Shown here piece by piece: positions 1 through 4,298 of a DNA stretch of 5,464 bases; positions within the stretch are counted from its first letter, which is position 1, and each line of letters begins with the position of its first letter. Made by a program: the position numbers and the translations under genes. The notes under the pieces were generated by a model. It was given only the letters and a program-made list of their open reading frames with translations. It made no database searches and was not told where the DNA came from. The stretch is from NCBI GenBank assembly GCA_023266155.1, contig JAHFRS010000084.1, positions 1-5,464 on the forward strand, read 5' to 3'. The DNA is from an archaeon. GTDB lineage: Archaea; Nanobdellota; Nanobdellia; Woesearchaeales; GW2011-AR9.

Positions 1-256
1 GGAAAGTGGTGTGCGTACAACGTTACATCAATATGCAGAGCGTATTATGATAATGCCATTGACATGGAATTTATTCAAGAGAATATTCATATTGACAGGA
101 TGCTCACTTACACATAGCCCCATGGCTGGACTCTGTAGAAAGTCTCCTGCGGTCGGAGTAATGCCAACTCGCTCTTGAGATGTAAACTTCAAATGCGGTA
201 CCTTCCCGTAGCTTGCCGCAGGCACTGTAGGAAATCTGATAAAAGTTCTCGGTAGG
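1..256. other. Left-edge region with no supportable gene
   Basis: No start with an archaeal promoter or ribosome binding site, no tRNA signature and no recognised RNA gene is visible. On the plus strand a frame is open from the window edge to a TGA at 176-178, but its product is rich in Cys and Met and is not recognisable. On the minus strand a frame is open from inside the next gene down to about position 28, yet its only upstream starts lie inside that gene. A second minus frame is open for about 48 codons in the same area. Short inverted repeats occur, for example CTCC/GGAG and TGCC/GGCA near 150-220. It could be the tail of a gene cut by the window, or a structured RNA, but neither can be shown. 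Confidence 0.4.
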
Positions 257-264
257 TTATTATA
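257..264 (+). promoter_or_regulatory. TATA box of the PUA-protein gene
   Basis: TTATTATA is centred about 27 nt upstream of the ATG at 287, the distance expected between an archaeal TATA box and the transcription start. No Shine-Dalgarno sequence lies in between, so the message is probably leaderless. This supports the ATG at 287 as the start. Confidence 0.6.
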
Positions 265-286
265 GAACAAGCTTTTTTGTGATTCT

Positions 287-763
287 ATGCAACAACTGGC
301 CATCCTTAACACCCGGGACATTAAACGCATCAAGGAGCAACTCATCCGGCAATTCGGTTTTGCCCCCACAGCAGATTATGCCTATCTCAAAAGTGAGAAA
401 GAGAAAATTTTCATCATCAATAAAGATGTGGCAAGGATTGAACTGAAAAACCTGATCATTGACAAAACGGGGTTATATTTTGCAGAAGATAAAGGGACAG
501 AGATTCGCCTCAGCAAAGAAGGGGCGCAACTGCTGGGGCGAGAAGCCCTGAAAAAAAAGAAACCGTTGAAGAATAGTGTTACGTTAAGCAGCGAAGAGCT
601 CCGCGCTTATTTTCAGGGTCGTGATCTGCAGAAAGATTTAGGCCAAGAAAATCGGCTGGTACTGCTACAATACGAAAAAGATGTCTTTGGCTGCGCGAGG
701 TATAAAGAAGGAATAATTCTCAATTTTCTTCCCAAAATCCATCGGGGAGAAGTTATTGTCTAA
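287..763 (+). CDS. PUA-like RNA-binding protein (RsmF C-terminal/NIP7-type)
   Basis: This 158-aa protein probably binds RNA in the cytoplasm, in rRNA or tRNA maturation. Residues 98-153 fit the PUA-like domain found at the C-terminus of RsmF/NOL1-type rRNA m5C methyltransferases: V-x-L-S-x-E-E-L-x-x-Y-x-x-G, then a hydrophobic strand LVLLQYE (124-130), then G-C-A-R-x-K-x-G and the closing NFLPKIHR (146-153). Residues 1-85 form a separate alpha/beta pre-PUA-like domain ending in an LSKEGAQLLG segment (75-84). No SAM-binding methyltransferase domain is present, so this is a stand-alone PUA-type protein, not the enzyme; archaea are known to have such small proteins. A lysine-rich linker (residues 89-95) is encoded over a run of eight A's at 551-558. 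The ATG is placed by the TATA box 27 nt upstream. The last 11 bp overlap the converging gene. The fold is well supported; the exact RNA target is unknown. Confidence 0.85.
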   Translation: MQQLAILNTRDIKRIKEQLIRQFGFAPTADYAYLKSEKEKIFIINKDVARIELKNLIIDKTGLYFAEDKGTEIRLSKEGAQLLGREALKKKKPLKNSVTLSSEELRAYFQGRDLQKDLGQENRLVLLQYEKDVFGCARYKEGIILNFLPKIHRGEVIV

Positions 764-1133
764 CTCTGAGCAACAAATCTTGTTCCAGTTTTTGATATAA
801 AGAATAATTCATATCTCTGGCTAAAGAAAGTTCGACCTGAGCACCAAAGTAGTGATTAATTATTTCCGCCAACAACTTTTCCAGATGAGAATGCTGCAGT
901 TGAGAGGAAGAAATCCCATCTGCTAAGAGATAATGGCAAAAAGCTCCCGGTGATTCTGCGCACTTGACTCCATAATACAATCGGTTCTGCTCATCAGCAA
1001 CAATTTCTAATGAAAACTTTTCTTGATATTGTGGTCCGGCAATCAGTTCAGAAGGGTAAGTCTGCAAATGCCGAAAAGAAGGCAAAGCTGAAACTCTTCG
1101 TGATACCGCCGTTGCCTCTGTTCCGACCCCCAT
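753..1133 (-). CDS. Conserved-looking hypothetical protein, 126 aa
   Basis: I do not recognise this family. The product is soluble, with no signal peptide or membrane segment. It has a mixed beta/alpha pattern: strand-like SLEIVAD and LYYGVKC stretches mid-protein, then a helical second half (about residues 75-126). Its two cysteines lie nine residues apart, in KCAESPGAFC. The placement of the first after a hydrophobic strand faintly recalls IscU/NifU-type scaffolds, but the other IscU cysteines and motifs are missing, so I do not assign that function. The frame is open upstream to a TTG at 1175, but the ATG at 1133 is preferred because a strong TATA box (1155-1162) lies 26 nt upstream, implying a leaderless message. 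The 3' end overlaps the converging PUA-protein gene by 11 bp, and the gene is divergent from the surface-protein gene. Confidence 0.7.
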   Translation of the reverse strand: MGVGTEATAVSRRVSALPSFRHLQTYPSELIAGPQYQEKFSLEIVADEQNRLYYGVKCAESPGAFCHYLLADGISSSQLQHSHLEKLLAEIINHYFGAQVELSLARDMNYSLYQKLEQDLLLRVRQ

Positions 1134-1154
1134 AAAGAGGGAATATATAGAACA

Positions 1155-1162
1155 TATATAAA
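1155..1162 (-). promoter_or_regulatory. TATA box of the 126-aa hypothetical gene
   Basis: On the minus strand TTTATATA is centred about 26 nt upstream of the ATG at 1133. The TTG at 1175 lies upstream of this box, so a transcript from this promoter could not include it; this is why the shorter protein is chosen. Confidence 0.65.
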
Positions 1163-1212
1163 TCTTACGGAGCAAAATTGATTGTTACTTTGAAGTTAAA
1201 AATAGGGAAATG

Positions 1213-1220
1213 TTTATAAA
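1213..1220 (+). promoter_or_regulatory. TATA box of the surface-protein gene
   Basis: TTTATAAA is preceded by a purine-rich BRE-like stretch (gggaaa). The predicted transcription start is about 1240-1243, giving a leader of roughly 13-16 nt that just includes the GGAGG at 1244-1248. Confidence 0.6.
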
Positions 1221-1243
1221 CCCATGGCTGTGAGAAGCTTTCT

Positions 1244-1248
1244 GGAGG
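1244..1248 (+). promoter_or_regulatory. Shine-Dalgarno sequence of the surface-protein gene
   Basis: GGAGG lies 7 nt before the ATG at 1256 and sets the start. It is notable because most genes in this window appear leaderless and lack one; strong initiation would suit an abundant envelope protein. Confidence 0.75.
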
Positions 1249-1255
1249 AATAATC

Positions 1256-2524
1256 ATGGCACGAATCCTTATTTCCGGCGTCATTATGATGGCCTTATTG
1301 TTATCTTTCGTGGCGGCCGTCCCCGATACTGATGGTGACGGCATCATTGATACTGTTGATAACTGCCCCACGATACGTAATTCCGGCCAGTTGGGTTCAT
1401 TAAATGAAGGCCAAACTCAATCTTTCACGGTAAATGGCGTGTCGTATCAAGTCACTTTAGATTTTGTCAATGCGACACAAGTACGCGTTACACTCGATGG
1501 CCAATCAACTTCTTTTCTCCAACAAACTCAATTTTATCGGTTGCCAGATCATACCCGGTTTGTGGTGCGAGAAATCATGTATCAGGATTACGCCGGCGGC
1601 ATTCATGCTGCTGACTTTTATCTTGGCGGGCAGCTGGATACCAACGAAGATGGCCGCGGTGATGCCTGTCCTAATCGAGCGCCTTCCATCTCTGCCAGCA
1701 ATCAAATGGCAATTGTGGGACAGCAACTACGGTTTAATGTTTCTCTCAGCGATCCTGATGATGATGTACTTCACTTTTATGTTGATGCAAAACCAAGCAA
1801 CATGGACTATGTCCAGAATGGCGCAACTACCGTTACTTTCACCTGGACCCCCACCGTTGATCAGATTGGTCAAAGAACAGTCGAAGTTCGGGTCGTCGAT
1901 GATGGAGGGTTAAGTGACACAGATAGTTTTACGGTGACCGTATCGAATCCATCTCAAAATCAACAGGCTGAATGGCAACGTTTTAACACTTTAGAGGATG
2001 AATTTCAGGGCTTAGAAGACGATTTTGTCGTTAATAAACGGAACTACGAACGAACCCTGGACCGCAATAATGTACGCGATATTCGTGAAGCCAAAGATGA
2101 TTTGAAAGACCTTGATGATGATCTTGCCAATCTACAAGATGACGTAGACGATGTAATCAATGATGTAGAGGATAACCGTAACGTCGAAAATCGCCGGTCT
2201 TTGCGTGATGACCTTGATGCCCTGATGAAAGATACGAAACACCTGCGTGACCGCATTGACACGCTGTTGCATCCCGATTCAATCAGCAATCAGGAAACGA
2301 TTGTGCCAACGTATGCGCCTCCGACACCAGTCGTTCAACCTCAATCTCTTCAGCCTAAAGTCGTCCTCGAAAAATTCAACTTTCCGATGCCTTCCGCCGC
2401 TGCAGTGGTGGAACAATCCTCCGTTGATTCCTGGAAAGAAGTTCGCCCTCTGGTATTGCTGGGAGCAGGAATTGTGGTGGTGATTTCGCTGATTATATTT
2501 TTGCTGGCGATGCTGGTGGTGTGA
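1256..2524 (+). CDS. Secreted, membrane-anchored TSP3/Ig-like/coiled-coil protein
   Basis: This is probably a cell-surface stalk or adhesin-type protein. Residues 1-21 are a Sec signal peptide with a hydrophobic core ending in VAA. Residues 24-45 are the first half of a thrombospondin type-3 calcium repeat (DTDGDG, then DNCP with Cys37). Residues 47-125 are an inserted beta-rich domain (LNEGQ...FTVNG...VREIMYQDYAGGIH...FYLGG). Residues 126-140 complete the TSP3 repeat (LDTNEDGRGDACPN, Cys138). Residues 142-232 are an Ig/cadherin-like domain with DPDDD, FTWTP and VVDDGG motifs. Residues 240-338 are an acidic coiled coil with two related ~37-residue units (from about 270 and 307). Residues 350-367 are a Pro/Gln-rich linker. 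Residues 398-422 are a C-terminal membrane helix with almost no tail, so the bulk should lie outside the cell. The inserted domain resembles, from memory, modules common in DPANN surface proteins. Ligand and function are unknown. The start is set by a good SD and promoter. Confidence 0.9.
   Translation: MARILISGVIMMALLLSFVAAVPDTDGDGIIDTVDNCPTIRNSGQLGSLNEGQTQSFTVNGVSYQVTLDFVNATQVRVTLDGQSTSFLQQTQFYRLPDHTRFVVREIMYQDYAGGIHAADFYLGGQLDTNEDGRGDACPNRAPSISASNQMAIVGQQLRFNVSLSDPDDDVLHFYVDAKPSNMDYVQNGATTVTFTWTPTVDQIGQRTVEVRVVDDGGLSDTDSFTVTVSNPSQNQQAEWQRFNTLEDEFQGLEDDFVVNKRNYERTLDRNNVRDIREAKDDLKDLDDDLANLQDDVDDVINDVEDNRNVENRRSLRDDLDALMKDTKHLRDRIDTLLHPDSISNQETIVPTYAPPTPVVQPQSLQPKVVLEKFNFPMPSAAAVVEQSSVDSWKEVRPLVLLGAGIVVVISLIIFLLAMLVV
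1385..1394 (+). repeat. Left junction repeat of the domain inserted in TSP3
   Basis: GGCCAGTTGG encodes the Gly-Gln-Leu at the point where the TSP3 repeat is interrupted. It matches 8 of 10 bases of the sequence at 1628-1637, where the TSP3 repeat resumes with another Gly-Gln-Leu. Confidence 0.5.
1628..1637 (+). repeat. Right junction repeat of the domain inserted in TSP3
   Basis: GGGCAGCTGG is the second, imperfect copy of the 1385-1394 sequence, in the same orientation and codon phase. Joining the protein across the two copies restores an uninterrupted TSP3 unit (NSGQ-LDTNEDGRGDAC). Confidence 0.5.
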
Positions 2525-2537
2525 AATGGTTTTCAGC

Positions 2538-2547
2538 AGATATAATC
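2538..2547 (+). promoter_or_regulatory. Possible TATA box of the 112-aa hypothetical gene
   Basis: AGATATAATC lies in the 84-bp gap after the surface-protein gene. It would start transcription near 2570 and leave a leader of about 39 nt containing the SD at 2595-2599. The gene could equally be read from the upstream promoter as part of a two-gene operon. Confidence 0.3.
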
Positions 2548-2608
2548 CCTGAGAGGATACACCCACTTTGCGTAAACTATTGAAGAACAGGAATAGGAGA
2601 AAACTGAA

Positions 2609-2947
2609 ATGTCTGAAACATATCAAGCGGGAGATGTACTTGAAACAATTAGGTATGATTTGCCTTATCACCTACTGATAGTGCGTACTCCAGCTACAAG
2701 AAAAGATGATCGCTACTTAGTATTAGATTTAATTTTAAAACCATCGGACGGTGATTTTGAAGAAGGCGTGTATAGAATACCTCGAAGAGCCTTAAGAGAA
2801 CCACAATATCAAGCTATTGAAAACAATAAATTCTATCGAAAAGTAAATTCCATTGATCTGTCTAAGGGAAAAATGGATCTGGAGAAATTAATTGTAAATC
2901 ATCCCGATCTAGACCAGTATTTCCGAGTCGATAGAAAATATTTTTAG
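2609..2947 (+). CDS. Hypothetical protein, 112 aa, unassigned
   Basis: I do not recognise this family. The product is soluble, charged and without cysteines. The N-terminal two thirds look beta-rich (GDVLETIRY, HLLIVRTP, RYLVLDLIL, GVYRIPRRAL), suggesting a small barrel-like domain, followed by a helical tail (about residues 83-105). The start is supported by AGGAG at 2595-2599, 9 nt before the ATG. It lies 84 bp after the surface-protein gene on the same strand, so co-transcription is possible. Its composition stands out: sample lines of this gene are about 30% G+C, against about 48% in the surface-protein gene, with many AGA, TTA and ATA codons. This suggests a different origin from its upstream neighbour. 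A T-run overlaps the stop codon and may aid termination. Confidence 0.75.
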   Translation: MSETYQAGDVLETIRYDLPYHLLIVRTPATRKDDRYLVLDLILKPSDGDFEEGVYRIPRRALREPQYQAIENNKFYRKVNSIDLSKGKMDLEKLIVNHPDLDQYFRVDRKYF

Positions 2948-3060
2948 ATTAAAGTGCTAATTCCTCTTCCTAAACTAAAATACAGATTCACTTAAAAATA
3001 TTCCTCATTGCCGGCTTTACGACTACAGACAGACAAAGGTTCTACTCAACGCAAAATCAG

Positions 3061-3065
3061 AAAAA
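3061..3065 (-). terminator. Possible oligo-T terminator of the minus-strand winged-helix gene
   Basis: On the minus strand TTTTT follows the stop codon at 3103 by about 38 nt. Archaeal termination often uses U-runs without a hairpin. The run is short, so this is weak. Confidence 0.25.
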
Positions 3066-3076
3066 TTTTCCTGCTC

Positions 3077-3126
3077 AATCCCCTCTTTACTTCAACACCT
3101 CCTCAATCTGCTTCCTGCCCTTCGAC
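3077..3126. repeat. Direct repeat, distal copy of a gene 3' end
   Basis: Fifty bases align without gaps to 3881-3930 at 40/50 identity, with 27/30 over the first 30. The similarity includes 10 bases past the stop codon of the 3891-4133 gene. Read in that gene's frame on the minus strand, this copy encodes QSKGRKQIEEVLK and then TAA, against QLKGKKPIEDVLK at the other copy. The winged-helix gene at 3103-3441 reads through part of it in another frame. Confidence 0.7.
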
Positions 3127-3441
3127 TGATGATGACGTACTCAATCCTTCAGAAAAATAAGCCTTTTCAAGAAACTGTTTAATCTCACTCACTCTCCGTG
3201 GATTTAAAGAAACATGATCATCAGAACCACCCCCTGTCCTCTTTGCTAAAATGATAATCCATTCGTCATTTGTTAACTCTTTCAAAACTTTCTCTACCAC
3301 TTTTCTTCCTTTGTGGGTATGCCGATAATGTTCCGGAATCCCTTTCGTTACAAAGTCAAGAGGAGTATGTTTTCCACCCCACATATTTGCCCGAACTAAC
3401 TTCTGAAGAATAAGTTTTTTCAGGCCAGCTATCTCTTCCAT
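3103..3441 (-). CDS. Small winged-helix protein, RANMWGGKHTPLD type
   Basis: This is probably a DNA- or RNA-binding winged-helix protein of about 112 aa. Residues 2-18 form a first helix. Then comes a conserved-looking R-A-N-M-W-G-G-K-H-T-P-L-D segment (17-29), helices around 31-58 with H-K-G-R-K at 43-47, a strand WIIILAKR (61-68), a Gly-rich wing turn TGGGSDDH (69-76) and VSLNPRRVSEI (77-87). From memory this is a family widespread in archaea, usually annotated only as hypothetical. The frame opens at a TTG at 3447, but the ATG at 3441 is preferred because a TATA-like box is centred 27-28 nt upstream. The C-terminus after about residue 97 (Ser-rich, ending GQEAD) looks unnatural: it runs through the repeat at 3077-3126 out of phase with the frame that copy seems to have been selected for. 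A frameshift or fusion near residue 103 is possible. It is divergent from the next winged-helix gene. Confidence 0.8.
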   Translation of the reverse strand: MEEIAGLKKLILQKLVRANMWGGKHTPLDFVTKGIPEHYRHTHKGRKVVEKVLKELTNDEWIIILAKRTGGGSDDHVSLNPRRVSEIKQFLEKAYFSEGLSTSSSVEGQEAD

Positions 3442-3464
3442 ACCCAAACTTGCCCATCAGCAAG

Positions 3465-3473
3465 TTAATAATA
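3465..3473 (-). promoter_or_regulatory. TATA-like box of the minus-strand winged-helix gene
   Basis: TATTATTAA on the minus strand is centred 27-28 nt upstream of the ATG at 3441, consistent with a leaderless message. It is weaker than the others in the window. Confidence 0.45.
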
Positions 3474-3486
3474 GTTTCTTTCAATA

Positions 3487-3506
3487 ATTATACATCAATG
3501 TACAAT
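3487..3506. promoter_or_regulatory. Palindrome between divergent regulators (possible operator)
   Basis: A core of TACAT-CA-ATGTA (3491-3502) is extended, after one mismatch on each side, by ATT/AAT. It sits 10 bp upstream of the TATA box of the plus-strand gene and 14 bp upstream of that of the minus-strand gene. From there a dimeric winged-helix regulator could affect both promoters. Either neighbouring winged-helix protein could bind it; this is inferred from position and symmetry. Confidence 0.45.
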
Positions 3507-3515
3507 AACAAAAGA

Positions 3516-3523
3516 TTTAAATA
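3516..3523 (+). promoter_or_regulatory. TATA box of the plus-strand winged-helix gene
   Basis: TTTAAATA is preceded by an A-rich BRE-like stretch (acaaaag). It is centred 27-28 nt upstream of the ATG at 3547, which points to a leaderless message. This is the best-formed archaeal promoter in the window. Confidence 0.7.
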
Positions 3524-3546
3524 AGTGGCCTATTTTTAGCCGTTGT

Positions 3547-3870
3547 ATGATGGAAGAGTCAATCTTTTTGGACTACGTGGGAGATAATCCTCGGATGCGG
3601 GTGTTACAGTACTTCATAGAGGGGAGAGATTTTGATTATACCCTCACCGATCTGCTTCATGCCGGAGTCAGTTGGGGGACTTTAAATGTATTAGTACCCA
3701 AATTATCAGAATTAGGAATGCTGATGAAAACCAGAAAAATAGGAAGAGCCACACTGTACAAAATCAACCGAAATAATTTTGCCGCTCAACAGTTGATAGG
3801 ATTATATGATAAACTGCTTCTGGAAAAATTAAATGAATTGGAAGAAAAGAAAATAGAAATTCCCGTGTAG
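3547..3870 (+). CDS. Winged helix-turn-helix transcriptional regulator, 107 aa
   Basis: This is probably a DNA-binding regulator. Residues 5-30 form helix 1 and an approach segment with conserved-looking D-x-V-G-D-N-P-x-x-R-V-L and G-R-D-F-D-Y. TLTDLLHAGV (32-41) and SWGTLNVLVPKLSELG (42-57) form the helix-turn-helix, the latter being the recognition helix. MLMKTRKIGRATLYKIN (58-74) is the beta-hairpin wing. Residues 79-102 are a charged helix suited to dimerisation. From memory this family occurs across archaea, often as small single-domain proteins; targets are unknown. A second ATG follows the first directly, but the promoter spacing favours the first at 3547. It is divergent from the other winged-helix gene across a palindrome, so autoregulation is plausible, and converges on the next gene with a 20-bp gap. 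Confidence 0.85.
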   Translation: MMEESIFLDYVGDNPRMRVLQYFIEGRDFDYTLTDLLHAGVSWGTLNVLVPKLSELGMLMKTRKIGRATLYKINRNNFAAQQLIGLYDKLLLEKLNELEEKKIEIPV

Positions 3871-3888
3871 GGGTATAGTGAATCCCCT
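3869..3888. terminator. Small inverted repeat between convergent genes
   Basis: AGGGG at 3869-3873 and CCCCT at 3884-3888 can pair around a 10-nt loop. The element spans the 20-bp gap between two converging genes and could help end transcription from both sides. The stem is only 5 bp and lacks a U-run, so support is weak. Confidence 0.25.
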
Positions 3889-3930
3889 CTCTACTTCAAC
3901 ACATCTTCAATGGGCTTCTTGCCTTTGAGC
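3881..3930. repeat. Direct repeat, copy at the intact gene's 3' end
   Basis: This copy consists of the last 13 codons and stop codon of the 3891-4133 gene plus 10 bases beyond. It matches 3077-3126 in the same orientation at 40/50 positions, and the start-to-start distance is 804 bp. The two copies bracket the divergent winged-helix pair. Confidence 0.7.
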
Positions 3931-4133
3931 TGCTTGGTCGCTTCCTTGGCCTGCGCCATTAAATCCACGCCCAGCTCTTTCAATTCTTTGATGTGCATCT
4001 GCATCAATTGCTCGACAATCTGTAAGATACGCAGCAACTCTTCTCGCTCTTTGGTTAATGTGGCAAGGGAGCCCTTATGGAATCCTACTTTCTCAGCTTT
4101 ACTACTATCATCCTTAGTATCTTTGGTAACCAT
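3891..4133 (-). CDS. Small helical hypothetical protein, 80 aa
   Basis: I do not recognise a named family. The protein has a short charged N-terminus (residues 1-15), then GFHKGSLATL (17-26), a long amphipathic helix of coiled-coil type (about 27-54, KEREELLRILQIVEQLMQMHIKEL in part) and a second helix with many Lys and Ala. It ends in GKKPIEDVLK. No Cys, no signal peptide and no membrane segment are present. It is probably an oligomeric or partner-binding helical protein. The frame is open upstream to an alternative start at 4229, but the ATG at 4133 is chosen because a TATA box lies 26-27 nt upstream, giving a leaderless message. Its 3' end is duplicated at 3077-3126. It converges on the plus-strand winged-helix gene and lies downstream of the methyltransferase gene on the same strand but has its own promoter. 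Confidence 0.75.
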   Translation of the reverse strand: MVTKDTKDDSSKAEKVGFHKGSLATLTKEREELLRILQIVEQLMQMHIKELKELGVDLMAQAKEATKQLKGKKPIEDVLK

Positions 4134-4155
4134 AGAAGCCAGAATTAGGGGGAGC

Positions 4156-4163
4156 TTTAAATA
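4156..4163 (-). promoter_or_regulatory. TATA box of the 80-aa helical protein gene
   Basis: TATTTAAA on the minus strand, preceded by an A-rich BRE-like stretch (gaaaac), is centred 26-27 nt upstream of the ATG at 4133. It lies downstream of the alternative start at 4229 and so argues against the longer protein. Confidence 0.65.
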
Positions 4164-4298
4164 GTTTTCTTTTCCTAGTACGTGGAAAGCTGGCAGGCCG
4201 TTTGTCTCGTGCGCACAGTGAAACACCAAGCATGTAGCAGCATTATTGTGAATTGCCGCCTAACTTTCCCGAAACGCCAGAACGTATCCGAACTAAAA

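Noticed and set aside
28..369. 113-aa minus-strand open frame at the left edge
   Set aside because: Its start lies inside the PUA-protein gene on the opposite strand, no archaeal promoter precedes it, and its N-terminal third is the antisense of that gene.
753..1133. IscU/NifU-type iron-sulfur scaffold assignment for the 126-aa protein
   Set aside because: Only a single cysteine after a hydrophobic strand is reminiscent; the other two scaffold cysteines and their motifs are absent.
1464..1913. 149-aa plus-strand open frame inside the surface-protein gene
   Set aside because: It is an alternative frame wholly within a gene with clear domains; the product is Met- and Leu-rich without recognisable structure, and there is no promoter or SD.
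2044..2289. 81-aa minus-strand open frame, very rich in Ser and Arg
   Set aside because: It is the antisense of the Asp/Leu-rich coiled coil; the Ser/Arg composition is the expected mirror of GAT/GAC and CTG/TTG codons.
2279..2671. 130-aa minus-strand open frame across the surface-protein end
   Set aside because: It is antisense to the membrane helix and linker and overlaps the start of the next plus-strand gene; the composition is unnatural, with many His and Asn.
2525..3890. Toxin-antitoxin or defence system made of the small genes
   Set aside because: The two small DNA-binding-type proteins and the AT-rich setting invite it, but no nuclease, kinase, acetyltransferase or other effector motif is visible, and the winged-helix genes are divergent, not a tight operon.
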